From assembly GCA_903928965.1 (NCBI GenBank), contig CAIYSZ010000019.1:1-50675 (forward strand): 50,675 nucleotides of DNA. Reading direction: 5' to 3'. The translations under genes and the position numbers were made by a program. The DNA comes from an uncultured Pseudomonadota bacterium. GTDB taxonomy: Bacteria; Pseudomonadota; Gammaproteobacteria; Methylococcales; Methylomonadaceae. The notes below the pieces were generated by a model, which did not search any database, was not told the DNA's origin, and saw only the letters and a program-made list of their open reading frames with translations. Shown here in pieces: positions 42,670 to 50,675 of the stretch; position 1 is the stretch's first letter, and each line of letters starts with the position of its first letter.

Positions 42670-45216
42670 ATGAGCAATAAAATCCACGCCAGCCATCCCT
42701 TATACAGTCTGTTACCAGTTGAAATCGAAGGATTCGATACCCTGGCCGAGCTAGCGCTCAATATGCGCTGGTCTTGGAATCACGCCACCGACGGCGTGTG
42801 GCGGCAGCTTGATCACGAGCTATGGGAAATCACGCATAACCCCTGGGTGGTATTGCAAACCGTCTCGCGCGCCCGGCTTGAGGCATTGCTTGCCGATCCG
42901 GAATTTCGCAAAAATGTTGACGATCTTCTACATACCAGGCATTTGGCCTTGCAGGCTCCGGCCTGGTTTCAGGAAAATCATAAACAAAGCCATTTAAGTT
43001 GTGTCGCCTATTTCAGCATGGAGTTTATGCTGAGCGAATCCTTGCCCATTTATTCCGGCGGCTTGGGCAACGTCGCCGGCGACCAGTTAAAAGCCGCCAG
43101 CGATTTGGGTGTGCCGGTAGTCGGCGTAGGCCTGCTCTACCAAAGAGGCTATTTTCGTCAAGTGATAGGCAAGGACGGCGAGCAACAAGCGCTGTTTCCT
43201 TATAACGATCCCGGACAACTGCCGATTACCCCTTTACGGCAGGCGAATGGTGAATGGTTACGCTTGGAAATCAGTTTGCCGGGTTATAAAGTGTGGCTGC
43301 GCACCTGGCAGGTTGAAGTGGGCCGGGTCAAACTGTATTTGCTGGATAGTAATGATGCCGCCAATTATCCGGAAGATAGAGGGATAACCAGCGAATTATA
43401 TGGCGGCGGCGTTGAATTACGTTTAAAACAAGAATTATTGCTAGGCATAGGCGGTTGGCGGCTGCTGAATGAGCTGGGTATTTACCCGGAAGTGTGTCAC
43501 CTAAATGAAGGGCATGCCGCCTTCGCCGTTTTGGAGCGAGCCCGCGCTTACATGCAACAAACCGGCCAAGCCTTCGATACGGCGTTGAGCGCGACCCGGG
43601 CGGGCAATCTGTTTACCACCCATACCGCCGTGGCCGCCGGTTTTGACTGTTTCTCCCCCGCCCTGATCGAGCAATATTTGGGGCGGTACGCCGAGCGCAT
43701 GCTGGGCATACCCTTGCGCCAATTGCTGGCCCTAGGCAGGCAAAATCCGGATGATCCGGCCGAGCCGTTTAATATGGCCTACTTGGCCATCCGGGGCAGC
43801 GGGGCCGTGAATGCGGTGAGCCGTTTACACGGCAAAGTCAGCCGCGACTTGTTTCAAAATCTATTTCCGCATTGGCCGCGGGATGACGTTCCGGTGGGCC
43901 ATGTGACCAACGGCGTACACATGCCGACCTGGGACTCGGCCGAAGCCGATGAACTTTGGACGGAAGCGTGCGGAAAAGATCGTTGGCTAGGCTCCACGGA
44001 GAGTTTAGACCGGGATATTCGCAAAATTTCCGACCACCGGCTTTGGCAATTCCGCATCGCCGCCAGCAAGTCTTTTGTGGCCTACGTTCGAAAGCAACTC
44101 TCTCGGCAGCGCGCGGTAACGGGTTTGACGGAACCCGTGCTTGCCGATCCGAAACATATATTTGATCACAACACCCTGACGCTTGGGTTTGCAAGGCGTT
44201 TTGCCGTTTATAAAAGACCGAACCTATTGTTGCACGATCCGGAGCGTCTGCTTAAATTGCTAACTAATCCGCGGCGACCTGTGCAATTGATCTTGGCTGG
44301 AAAAGCGCATCCTGCCGACAAAGCGGGACAAGCCTTGATAAAAGAATGGACGCATTTCATTCGACAGCCCGAGGTTAGCCGGCACGTGATATTTCTAGCC
44401 GATTACGACATGCATTTGACTAGTCAATTGGTGCAAGGAGTTGACGTCTGGCTAAATACGCCGCTGAGACCCTGGGAGGCCTGCGGCACGAGCGGCATGA
44501 AGGTGTTGGTCAATGGCGGACTTAATCTCTCTGAACTGGATGGCTGGTGGGCGGAAGCCTATACCCCGGAGGTAGGCTGGGCCTTGGGCGATGGCATAGA
44601 GCATGACGGCGATGCCGCCCTAGATACTCTTGAGGCGAATAAACTTTATGAATTACTTGAAAATGAAGTCATTCCGGAGTTTTATGATCGAGACGGAAAC
44701 GATATCCCCCGGCGCTGGATCAATCGCATGCGGGAAAGCATGGCGCAATTGACGCCGCGTTTTTCCGCCAACCGCGCTGTTTCCGAATATACCGTGCAAC
44801 ACTACCTGCCCGCCGCTTATGAGTACCATTTGCGTACCGCCGAAAAAGGCGCCGCCGGTTTGAGAATAGCCGAGTGGCGGCAAAGCCTGGAAAGTCACTG
44901 GCCTGCCTTGCGTTTTGGCAATATCAGCGTCGAGAACCGCGATGGGCAATATCAGTTTTCGGTAGAGGTTTTTAGCAGCGATATCGCTCCCGATTCAATA
45001 CGGGTGGAACTTTACGCCGAAGGCAACACCGATCACGCGCCGGAACGGCATGACATGGGGTGTTCAGGACAGGTCGCCGGAGAACCGGGTTGCCGCGTTT
45101 ATCAAGCGGCAATACCCGCAACGCGTTCGGCCGCGGATTTTACGGCCAGAATCGTGCCTTATTGCGCCGGCGTGGCCATACCTTTGGAAACCCGACACAT
45201 TTTATGGCAGCGTTGA
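42670..45216 (+). CDS. glgP: alpha-glucan (glycogen) phosphorylase, DUF3417 type
   Basis: 848 residues. The N-terminal DUF3417 domain (LAELALNMRWSWNHATDGVW) marks the non-classical alpha-glucan phosphorylase branch. The substrate blocks include YSGGLGNVAGDQLKAASDLGVPVVGVGLLYQRGYFRQ and HLNEGHAAF. Pyridoxal phosphate binds Lys near residue 610 in EACGTSGMKVLVNGGLNLSELDGWW. It releases glucose 1-P from glycogen or maltodextrin. With pgi and xfp it forms a glycogen-to-acetyl-phosphate route; phosphoglucomutase is not in the window. Confidence 0.95.
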   Translation: MSNKIHASHPLYSLLPVEIEGFDTLAELALNMRWSWNHATDGVWRQLDHELWEITHNPWVVLQTVSRARLEALLADPEFRKNVDDLLHTRHLALQAPAWFQENHKQSHLSCVAYFSMEFMLSESLPIYSGGLGNVAGDQLKAASDLGVPVVGVGLLYQRGYFRQVIGKDGEQQALFPYNDPGQLPITPLRQANGEWLRLEISLPGYKVWLRTWQVEVGRVKLYLLDSNDAANYPEDRGITSELYGGGVELRLKQELLLGIGGWRLLNELGIYPEVCHLNEGHAAFAVLERARAYMQQTGQAFDTALSATRAGNLFTTHTAVAAGFDCFSPALIEQYLGRYAERMLGIPLRQLLALGRQNPDDPAEPFNMAYLAIRGSGAVNAVSRLHGKVSRDLFQNLFPHWPRDDVPVGHVTNGVHMPTWDSAEADELWTEACGKDRWLGSTESLDRDIRKISDHRLWQFRIAASKSFVAYVRKQLSRQRAVTGLTEPVLADPKHIFDHNTLTLGFARRFAVYKRPNLLLHDPERLLKLLTNPRRPVQLILAGKAHPADKAGQALIKEWTHFIRQPEVSRHVIFLADYDMHLTSQLVQGVDVWLNTPLRPWEACGTSGMKVLVNGGLNLSELDGWWAEAYTPEVGWALGDGIEHDGDAALDTLEANKLYELLENEVIPEFYDRDGNDIPRRWINRMRESMAQLTPRFSANRAVSEYTVQHYLPAAYEYHLRTAEKGAAGLRIAEWRQSLESHWPALRFGNISVENRDGQYQFSVEVFSSDIAPDSIRVELYAEGNTDHAPERHDMGCSGQVAGEPGCRVYQAAIPATRSAADFTARIVPYCAGVAIPLETRHILWQR

Positions 45217-45528
45217 CAGACATATAAGTTCTTAACCATAAGCCTCTACGTGAATAGTGATGGGTAAGCTACGACCTTGTAAACATAAGGCTATTTACAT
45301 CTTATTAACATAGTCTTGTTTTGTTAACTGCTTATAATGTGTGAAGGCGAACCGTGTTGAACTTGATAAACTGAGATAATAAACTCGCGTATTAGGCAAT
45401 ACGACCTTATTCAACTCCCTTGTGGATAATGATAACAACGTACTGTTTGGTCCGAAATACATTAACAAATATCTTATGCTTCCAGCCTATGGATATTAAA
45501 ATATTTCTAATCTCATTGGAGTACGAAT
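45217..45528. other. 312-bp gene-free stretch with repeat element
   Basis: The first 120 bases are the dispersed element at 45220-45340. The remainder is A+T-rich leader DNA of the secreted-protein gene at 45529, with GGAG just before its ATG. No ORF of note. Confidence 0.6.
45220..45340. repeat. full-length GTTAAC-family inverted-repeat element
   Basis: Left end ACATATAAGTTCTTAACCAT, right end (reverse complement) ACATTATAAGCAGTTAACAA. The centre CTCTACGTGAATAGTGATGG is shared with 23742-23785 and, inverted, with 31300-31341. Confidence 0.75.
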
Positions 45529-45831
45529 ATGAATAAAAAATTGTTTGGAATAGCCTTAACGGTTTGTATCGGCCTTATTTCAGCCCCTTTATTCGCGGAA
45601 GTTTTAACGGAACCAAGTCATCCGCCAATTGGTCCTAAACCACCAACGGCAGACACGAGAGCAAATGCCGAGTTTCTTAAAAATCATGCCGAATATTACC
45701 GGAACTTGGAAGTTTATGAAACTTCCCTGGCAAAGCAGTACGCTGATCAAGGCAGCAGTGTGTTGAAATCTAAACACGAGGCTTTAGCCAGTCACGACAG
45801 AGCCTTGGCCAGCGAATATGAGCCAAAATAA
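45529..45831 (+). CDS. small secreted protein of unknown function
   Basis: 100 residues with signal peptide MNKKLFGIALTVCIGLISA then PLFA. The mature ~77 residues are polar and probably helical after a proline-rich start (EPSHPPIGPKPPTADTRANAEFL); the C-terminal half has SSVLKSKHEALASHDRALASEYE. GGAG lies seven bases before the ATG. It is a single gene between the glucan phosphorylase and the BON protein. Family not recognised. Confidence 0.8.
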   Translation: MNKKLFGIALTVCIGLISAPLFAEVLTEPSHPPIGPKPPTADTRANAEFLKNHAEYYRNLEVYETSLAKQYADQGSSVLKSKHEALASHDRALASEYEPK

Positions 45832-45884
45832 TGACTGACTGAATGGATTAGGAATATAAGAGATTACGTCCTTAATCCAGGAAC

Positions 45885-45910
45885 AAAAAGGATCCGTTTT
45901 AAACGGATCC
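45885..45910 (-). terminator. intrinsic terminator after the BON-domain gene
   Basis: On the minus strand, GGATCCGTTT-AAAACGGATCC (a 10-bp stem) is followed by TTTTT. It ends the gene at 45924. Confidence 0.85.
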
Positions 45911-45923
45911 TCGCCTGCTGAGC

Positions 45924-46577
45924 TTAATAAGTAAGCGTCATATCGTCCTTGACATTTTTTACGCCGGGCGTAGACCAGGCGGAATGGGTCGCCAAGTGAC
46001 GTTCGCTCCAACTGTGAACTTTACCGGTCAGAGTAACATTCTGTCCGTGAACTTCGACCGAAATGTTTCGCGCATCCACCAGGGCGCGGCGTTTTAAGGC
46101 ATCCTCGATATCGGATTTGACCGAGATTGAGGATAGGGTAGGTAAAATAGTAATATCGTCGCTAACCCCAGTTACGCCCATCAGGTAGCGCACGGTATCG
46201 ACCGCGGCAACTCTTTGATATTCCCAGCTCACTTGTCCGGAAAGGGTTATCCAACCGTTTTCAACCATGACTTTGACGGCATCCCTAGGCAAAAAACTCG
46301 TCCACTGTAAAACATTGTCTACTGAACGGGCGATATCGGCGTCGGTTCGCTTGCTGATACCGGGCAGTGTTACGTCAATTTCAATAGCCAACGCCTTCAC
46401 ACCCGCAACCCGTTGCGCGGAACGTTCGGCATTCAACTTTTCAGCATAACTTCCGACATGACCGGATAAAATAACCACGCCATCTTTAACCTCAACGCCG
46501 ATATCAATGGAATTAACAGACGGCTCCCAGTTTAACTCGGCAATAACATCTTTTTGTAATTGAATATCGCTTTTCAT
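45924..46577 (-). CDS. triple BON-domain protein
   Basis: 217 residues in three BON domains (about 4-70, 78-145, 150-217), each with the Gly-containing turn: VKDGVVILSGHVGSYAEK, VENGWITLSGQVSWEYQR and VHGQNVTLTGKVHSWSER. BON domains bind membranes or lipids; OsmY is the best known member. No signal peptide is visible, so this one would be cytoplasmic. It is a common companion of stress islands. The ATG at 46577 is followed downstream by an intrinsic terminator. Confidence 0.92.
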   Translation of the reverse strand: MKSDIQLQKDVIAELNWEPSVNSIDIGVEVKDGVVILSGHVGSYAEKLNAERSAQRVAGVKALAIEIDVTLPGISKRTDADIARSVDNVLQWTSFLPRDAVKVMVENGWITLSGQVSWEYQRVAAVDTVRYLMGVTGVSDDITILPTLSSISVKSDIEDALKRRALVDARNISVEVHGQNVTLTGKVHSWSERHLATHSAWSTPGVKNVKDDMTLTY

Positions 46578-46667
46578 GATTATACTACCTGAATGATTTA
46601 GGAAAGCATAGTATCCATGAAAAGCGCAACTCGCACCGTGCTGCTAAGCACTTAGGGAAATATTCAA

Positions 46668-46765
46668 AGAGCCCCCGACAGACGGCTGTAACCGCGAAGG
46701 CCGGTTTTGCGCCAAGAGCCTTGGACTTGGACTTGGACTTGCAATAGCACGATTATCCCGGCTTA
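46668..46765. repeat. partial copy of the GGCCTTGG-family element and TTGGAC triplet repeat
   Basis: GCGAAGGCCGGTTTTGCGCC matches the right arm of the 2142-2256 element. TTGGAC is repeated three times at 46721-46741. CGATTATCCCGGCTTAAA matches the sequence near 7267. Confidence 0.55.
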
Positions 46766-47164
46766 AACGGCTACCCGCGTACTAAGATGAAAATATTCTT
46801 TAACTTTCGCCCTAATCTGCGGCTCGGTCATTTTATCGTGCGTTTCAACGCCGACAATTTGCAAATTCGGCGCTTTATCGGCCAAACGCTTGGCAAATTC
46901 CCCTTTCGCCTCACCCGGCCCCAACAGCAGAACGTATTCACTATCGCCTAGATGTAAAATAATTTCATCGTAATATCGATTTAAGTGCACGGCAAACCGG
47001 TTATCGCGCTGATCATCCGCCGTTCCATTTTCCGCTGAGCTATGACTGCTAAACCTAACGTGTTTCTCCATACCCGATTCAATGAGCTCACTGACTACCA
47101 CATCCGCGTCTACCAACACCACATAGGCCTGCTTGTGGTCGATCCAAACACCTGCTTGTTTCAT
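46763..47164 (-). CDS. eRF1/host-attachment-like small protein
   Basis: 133 residues. MKQAGVWIDHKQAYVVLVDA begins a fold like the bacterial eRF1-related or 'translational machinery' proteins; LNRYYDEIILHLGDSEYVLLLGPGEAKGEFAKRLADK and VGVETHDKMTEPQIRAKVKEYF fit that family's second half. Role in bacteria uncertain (ribosome-associated or stress). It is flanked upstream by two 27-bp dyad repeats 60 bp apart, which probably regulate it. Confidence 0.78.
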   Translation of the reverse strand: MKQAGVWIDHKQAYVVLVDADVVVSELIESGMEKHVRFSSHSSAENGTADDQRDNRFAVHLNRYYDEIILHLGDSEYVLLLGPGEAKGEFAKRLADKAPNLQIVGVETHDKMTEPQIRAKVKEYFHLSTRVAV

Positions 47165-47227
47165 TGTCGCCCCTTAATAAACGGAGAATTCCGTATACAA
47201 GATTGTTTGCTTTTCCTAACTCCCAGT

Positions 47228-47254
47228 CTGTTCGCTAGCATATATAGAGCAAAC
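47228..47254. promoter_or_regulatory. 27-bp dyad repeat, site 1
   Basis: CTGTTCGCTAGCATATATAG plus AGCAAAC. GTTYGCT...AGCRAAC forms an imperfect palindrome. It repeats exactly 60 bp away with two changes. Upstream of the eRF1-like gene. Confidence 0.5.
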
Positions 47255-47287
47255 GAATTTACCCAGCTATATGGCATGGGATACCGG

Positions 47288-47314
47288 CTGTTCGCTAGCC
47301 TATATAGATCAAAC
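47288..47314. promoter_or_regulatory. 27-bp dyad repeat, site 2
   Basis: CTGTTCGCTAGCCTATATAG plus ATCAAAC, two bases different from site 1, in the same orientation and 60 bp further upstream. Confidence 0.5.
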
Positions 47315-47376
47315 AATATCAAGGTCGCTCTTGCAATAATCGCAACCCCCTGGCAACACATCCGGCGGACTTAGGC

Positions 47377-48408
47377 TTAACCCCGCGCCACCTCTTCCAT
47401 CTTGGCGTCGTATTGACCGCGCCGCGCCGCCTGATTGCATTTAGCCCGGTGATACAAAGCTTGCTGCGCTTCCGACGCATTGCTCGGATTGCCCAGCCAG
47501 ATGTTTAAAGCAGGTTGTTGTAGGGCGCGGGCAAAAGAAAATGACACCGGCCAAGGCAGACTAGACTTAAATCGCGCATGCATGGCATTTAAATGTGCGG
47601 TCGCAAGTTCCGCGGCTTGGCCGCCGGACAAGAATACGATGCCCGATACCGCGGCAGGGACCGCCCGTAACAAGCATTTGACGGTTGCATCCGCTACCTC
47701 CTCCACCGTTGCTTGAGCAGGGCAAGCCAAACCGGGAAGCGCCATATTGGGTTTCAGAATCAGGCCTTCCAACAACACTTTCTGCACATACAACTGATCA
47801 AAAACGCACCGTAAAACCTCCTCGCTCACCTCGGCGCAACGCTCAAGCGTATGTCCGCCGTCCATGATCACTTCAGGCTCAACAATGGGAACCAGTCCCG
47901 CTTCCTGGCATAGCGAGGCATAGCGGGCCAAGGCATGCGCGTTGGCTTCGATGCAGCCGCGACTGGGAAGGCAATGGTCCACCGCGATTACAGCCCGCCA
48001 TTTTGCAAATCGGGCCCCCATGCCCACATATTCGGCCAAGCGCCCGCGCAATCCATCCAAACCTTCGGTGATTTTTTCCCGCGGATAAGAGGCCAAATCT
48101 TTAGCGCCGGTATCGACTTTGATGCCGGGAATAATGCCCGCATCGGTAATGAGCTTAACCAAGGGCGTACCGTCTTTCCGACGCTGCCTAATGGTCTCAT
48201 CATAAAGGATAAAACCGCTAATGAATTCACCTAAACCGGGAGTATCCACTATTAGCTCCCGATAAGTCTGTCGCGCCGCCTCGGTTTGCGGTATACCCAA
48301 GGCGGCAAAACGCAGGTTGCAGGTAGGGACGCTTTCATCCATCGCCAGCAGGCCCTTATCTCCGGACACCAGCAATTTGGCCGTATCTATCAGCATGTTT
48401 GGATTCAT
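47377..48408 (-). CDS. fbaB: class I fructose-bisphosphate aldolase
   Basis: 343 residues of the animal-type class I aldolase fold. The Schiff-base Lys is Lys219 in GLILKPNM; Lys136 in FAKWRAV and Glu177 in VEPEV complete the centre. It interconverts fructose 1,6-bisphosphate with glyceraldehyde 3-P and dihydroxyacetone-P without a metal. This type is less common in bacteria than class II. AGGGGAAT lies before the start. It can link phosphoketolase-derived triose phosphate to gluconeogenesis. Confidence 0.95.
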   Translation of the reverse strand: MNPNMLIDTAKLLVSGDKGLLAMDESVPTCNLRFAALGIPQTEAARQTYRELIVDTPGLGEFISGFILYDETIRQRRKDGTPLVKLITDAGIIPGIKVDTGAKDLASYPREKITEGLDGLRGRLAEYVGMGARFAKWRAVIAVDHCLPSRGCIEANAHALARYASLCQEAGLVPIVEPEVIMDGGHTLERCAEVSEEVLRCVFDQLYVQKVLLEGLILKPNMALPGLACPAQATVEEVADATVKCLLRAVPAAVSGIVFLSGGQAAELATAHLNAMHARFKSSLPWPVSFSFARALQQPALNIWLGNPSNASEAQQALYHRAKCNQAARRGQYDAKMEEVARG

Positions 48409-48525
48409 TATTATTCCCCTTAGGGCGCAAAACTCATCGCTAAGGCCTAGCCCTTAGGTTGCGGGTGTCAAGCCTGCCGGGAGGCAGAATGAATACCGCA
48501 CAGTACTGATTTACAATCTACGCGG

Positions 48526-48729
48526 CTAAGAAAGACGGCATTCTTGTTCTGCTTCCAGCCAATCATCCAGTTCAAACCCCGGTAAAAAACCTCTTTTTTC
48601 CGCTTTAAGATAAGCGACCTCGGCCACGTTAGAATGAAACGTTTGCTCGTGATAAGCATCCCCAAATAGATGCGACGGCGAAACTTGCTTTTGAGTTGCG
48701 CCTTTCTCTTCCGTTACTGCTACGACCAT
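48526..48729 (-). CDS. DUF2934 small protein
   Basis: 67 residues, soluble. HEQTFHSNVAEVAYLKAEKRGFLPGFELDDWLEAEQE contains the DUF2934 core (AAYxxAExRGFxPGxExDDWLxAE). AGGAG lies seven bases before the ATG. DUF2934 proteins are small and of unknown role, often in stress or glycogen clusters; here it follows the CbpM gene and precedes class I aldolase on the minus strand. Confidence 0.88.
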   Translation of the reverse strand: MVVAVTEEKGATQKQVSPSHLFGDAYHEQTFHSNVAEVAYLKAEKRGFLPGFELDDWLEAEQECRLS

Positions 48730-48795
48730 TTTCTTCTCCTGATTAATAAAAAAATATAACCCATCAACAAGAGCTTATCCGTGTGTTAAACCACA

Positions 48796-49104
48796 TTATG
48801 CAATACCCGCGCAATGCAGACGCTGCCTGAGCTTGGCCATTTCTTCCTGCATATCCGCCACCAGCGCGGCCAGTTCGGGCGGCGCTTCAAAATCCCGTTC
48901 CAGCATCCAAATACGTGTTACCCTGACCAAGCTAGCACTGGAAAAACGCCATTCGGCTTGAAAATCCGCTAACGGCTCTAGATAACCTTCTTCAATATGC
49001 AGTATCAGCCAGTCCGGTTCAACCGAGCAGATAGCCGCCAATTCCTCAAGCGTCAGACTGCTTTCTTCAGGAACGGCGTCTATGGTGAATTCAGCTTGTT
49101 GCAT
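48796..49104 (-). CDS. cbpM: chaperone modulator CbpM
   Basis: 102 residues. SLTLEELAAICSVEPDWLILHIEEGYLEP and the later VRVTRIWMLERDFEAPPELAALVADMQEEMAKLRQRL match CbpM, which binds the J-domain of CbpA and inhibits its DnaK co-chaperone and DNA-binding activities. It starts two bases after the cbpA stop, so the two are translationally coupled. Confidence 0.92.
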   Translation of the reverse strand: MQQAEFTIDAVPEESSLTLEELAAICSVEPDWLILHIEEGYLEPLADFQAEWRFSSASLVRVTRIWMLERDFEAPPELAALVADMQEEMAKLRQRLHCAGIA

Positions 49105-49106
49105 GT

Positions 49107-50048
49107 TTAGCTCCCGTTAGCGGCGCGAGGATTAAATGCCAGTTCCCGCGCCATGGATTCGTAAAATTCCTTGGCTTTCGGAGTGGCCGCGGAAGGTAAA
49201 ACCACCTGTATATCCAGTATCAAATCGCCCGGCGTCTTACTGGGAATGCCTTTACCGCGCACTCTCAACTGTTGGCCGCTCTGAGTCCCTTCCGGGATGC
49301 GCACCCTAATTTCGCTGTCAAACACATTGACGGGAACCATCGCCCCTAAAGCGGCTTCCCAGGGTGTAACCGGTAATTTAACGTGTAGATCAAGACCGTC
49401 AACCCTGAATCGGGGATGCGGATTAAAGTGCAGTTCCAGCAACAAGTCGCCGGGTTTACCCTCGCCCGCGCCAGGCGAACCCTTGCCAACCAAGCGCATG
49501 ATTTGACCTTCATAAACGCCCTTGGGTATTTTTACATTCAAGGCGCGGGTAATCAGCTCAACGCGGCCCTGAGAATCTACATGCGGCGTGCGGAGGGATA
49601 TTTGGCGGGTAGCGCCTAGAAAGGCGTCTTCAAGGTCGAGCATGATTTTGGCGTGGTGATCTTCGCCGCGGCTATGAAAACCACGCGGCTCTCCGCCGCG
49701 GCCACGCCTTTCGCCGGCCCCCATCCTGCCGAACAATTGGCTGAAAAGATCACTGAAATCGGCATTATTCGCGCCGGAAAACTCAAAACCGGCATCCCAA
49801 TTAGGCGGCGGTTGAAATTCCTCGCCGGGGCGGTAATTTTGACCTAATTGATCATACGCCGCCCGCTTTTCAGGGTCGGATAGCACGGCGTTCGCTTCGT
49901 TAATCTCTTTCATCCGCGCATCGGCATCTATCTCTTTCGATACATCGGGATGAAACTTGCGCGCCAATTTACGAAAAGCCTTTTTTATGTCTGCTTGCGC
50001 CGCATCGCGCTTGACACCCAAGATTTGGTAATAATCTTTATATTGCAA
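49107..50048 (-). CDS. cbpA: curved DNA-binding protein CbpA (DnaJ-type co-chaperone)
   Basis: 313 residues. The J-domain (about 1-65) has HPD in KFHPDVS and DYYQILGVKRDA; a Gly/Phe-rich linker follows (AGERRGRGGEPRGFHSRG); two DnaJ C-terminal beta domains cover about 125-300 (GDLLLELHFNPHPRFRVDGLDLHVKLPVTPWEAALGA). No zinc finger, as expected for CbpA. The start is TTG at 50048, with AGGAG seven bases upstream. It forms an operon with cbpM. Confidence 0.95.
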   Translation of the reverse strand: MQYKDYYQILGVKRDAAQADIKKAFRKLARKFHPDVSKEIDADARMKEINEANAVLSDPEKRAAYDQLGQNYRPGEEFQPPPNWDAGFEFSGANNADFSDLFSQLFGRMGAGERRGRGGEPRGFHSRGEDHHAKIMLDLEDAFLGATRQISLRTPHVDSQGRVELITRALNVKIPKGVYEGQIMRLVGKGSPGAGEGKPGDLLLELHFNPHPRFRVDGLDLHVKLPVTPWEAALGAMVPVNVFDSEIRVRIPEGTQSGQQLRVRGKGIPSKTPGDLILDIQVVLPSAATPKAKEFYESMARELAFNPRAANGS

Positions 50049-50675
50049 GCGCTAGCTCCTATTATGCTTAAGCCACAATTGTTTCATTAGCGTGTGTTCC
50101 GGCTGGTAACGCAGTGGCTGAGGCGTAGTCAAAGCCATGCGCCGAATCCTTACGGGTTATCATGTTAAAATATAGCTGATTTGAAAATAACCGTCAGTCT
50201 CCTAGCGTATGAGGAAAGGCGAGGCGCTTTACCGCAAGAAGCTGGACACGTGTTTATTGCCTAATATCAACAACCTGCTAAGTTGAGAAAATGGGTTAGT
50301 AAGAAGGGTTTTAAAAACGATAAATTATATCCTACGGTTGAGTCGCCCTAAGGAACTATACCTACCGCCTAAGTATGCTTAATTCGTTTTTTGTCATGGA
50401 TACACTGCTTAGGTACTCGGTTATCTAAACGGCCTTGGCAAGCGGGGAAATCCTACAACACACTCTACCAACCATTTATTTCTTTTACAGCTTGGATATC
50501 ACCAGCGCTTGGTTCAGTAGCTAGCTTATACTTTGATTCCGGATACTGCATAATCGAATCAGTATCTATCTCCTCTGTACACGACAAAACACAAAATTTA
50601 AGAACTCAGGAAAATTTTACCGGATTTGATCTGACTACAATCCACGCTATCGGGTGGACACCAAAAAAGTATCCA
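50049..50675. other. 627-bp stretch at window end without a convincing gene
   Basis: It contains GTTTTTTGTCATGGATACAC plus CTTAGGTACTCGGTTATC near 50386, related to the 20660 stretch. A minus open frame at 50465-50605 reads protein-like (SCTEEIDTDSIMQYPESKYK) without a clear start. The last bases hold TGGACAC-N7-GTATCCA, which resembles the tip of an insertion sequence lying beyond the window. Confidence 0.5.
50465..50605 (-). pseudogene. possible gene remnant or very short gene
   Basis: An open frame of 46 codons between stops. The translation includes LKFCVLSCTEEIDTDSIMQY, then PESKYKLATEPSAGDIQAVK and EINGW, with amino-acid usage like a real protein. GAGGAG is present, but the only ATG lies about 15 bases downstream, giving 28 residues (MQYPESKYK...). 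It could be a truncated lipoprotein (LSC) or a decayed gene. Confidence 0.3.

Noticed and set aside
31255-45340. GTTAAC-type elements as a true integron array
   Set aside because: Most right-hand cores do not fit GTTRRRY, copies occur in both orientations next to long chromosomal genes, and there is no integrase in the window. Only 33747-33826 keeps the resemblance.

Overview
The window looks like chromosomal DNA of a Gram-negative gammaproteobacterium, most plausibly a Methylomonas-like (Methylococcaceae) organism. Support: an EfpL (YeiP) elongation factor, lpxD, an Mla-type ABC system, a lone squalene-hopene cyclase, a phosphoketolase route next to glycogen enzymes, c-type di-haem proteins, and many short intergenic elements with terminal inverted repeats. 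No methane or methanol oxidation gene lies in the window, so the genus is inference. No rRNA, tRNA or CRISPR array was seen.

Region 1 (1-14.5 kb) is mostly housekeeping. On the plus strand are a glycosyltransferase-like protein and efpL. On the minus strand are a Bcp-type peroxiredoxin and a probable operon mobA - fused membrane/spermidine-synthase protein - lpxD - rpiA. Then come two small lipoproteins, a secreted beta-carbonic anhydrase, a three-fold repeated membrane protein, an alpha/beta hydrolase, argA, an A+T-rich GT-C-like membrane protein and an AlkB-type dioxygenase.

Region 2 (14.6-20 kb, all minus strand) holds three paralogous secreted YVTN beta-propellers and a DUF1111 di-haem cytochrome. 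All three propellers keep an unusual Cys-x5-Cys insert. About 1 kb without a convincing gene follows.

Region 3 (20.9-25 kb) has two adjacent GTPases. The upstream one, of DUF697 type, is split by an apparent one-base deletion just before its P-loop. A secreted YXWGXW-repeat protein with a 45-bp tandem repeat follows.

Region 4 (25-50 kb) reads like a stress and energy-reserve island. It contains an MgtA-type P-ATPase behind a Crp/Fnr regulator, squalene-hopene cyclase, DUF4398 and OmpA lipoproteins, a coiled-coil protein coupled to a 47-residue DUF3096 protein, and a His-rich small protein. Then come an Mla-like permease/ATPase/MCE operon, a GSP17M-like protein, phosphoketolase, glucose-6-phosphate isomerase, alpha-glucan phosphorylase, a triple-BON protein, an eRF1-like protein, class I aldolase, DUF2934, and CbpM/CbpA. 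Together the carbon enzymes could turn glycogen into acetyl phosphate plus triose phosphate; acetate kinase and phosphoglucomutase are not in the window. Most of these genes look like single transcription units separated by dispersed repeats.

The most unusual non-coding signals are three families of short palindromic elements (some supplying the stop codon of the preceding gene), a hairpin that buries the Shine-Dalgarno of the phosphoketolase gene, and a pair of dyad-symmetric repeats exactly 60 bp apart upstream of the eRF1-like gene.
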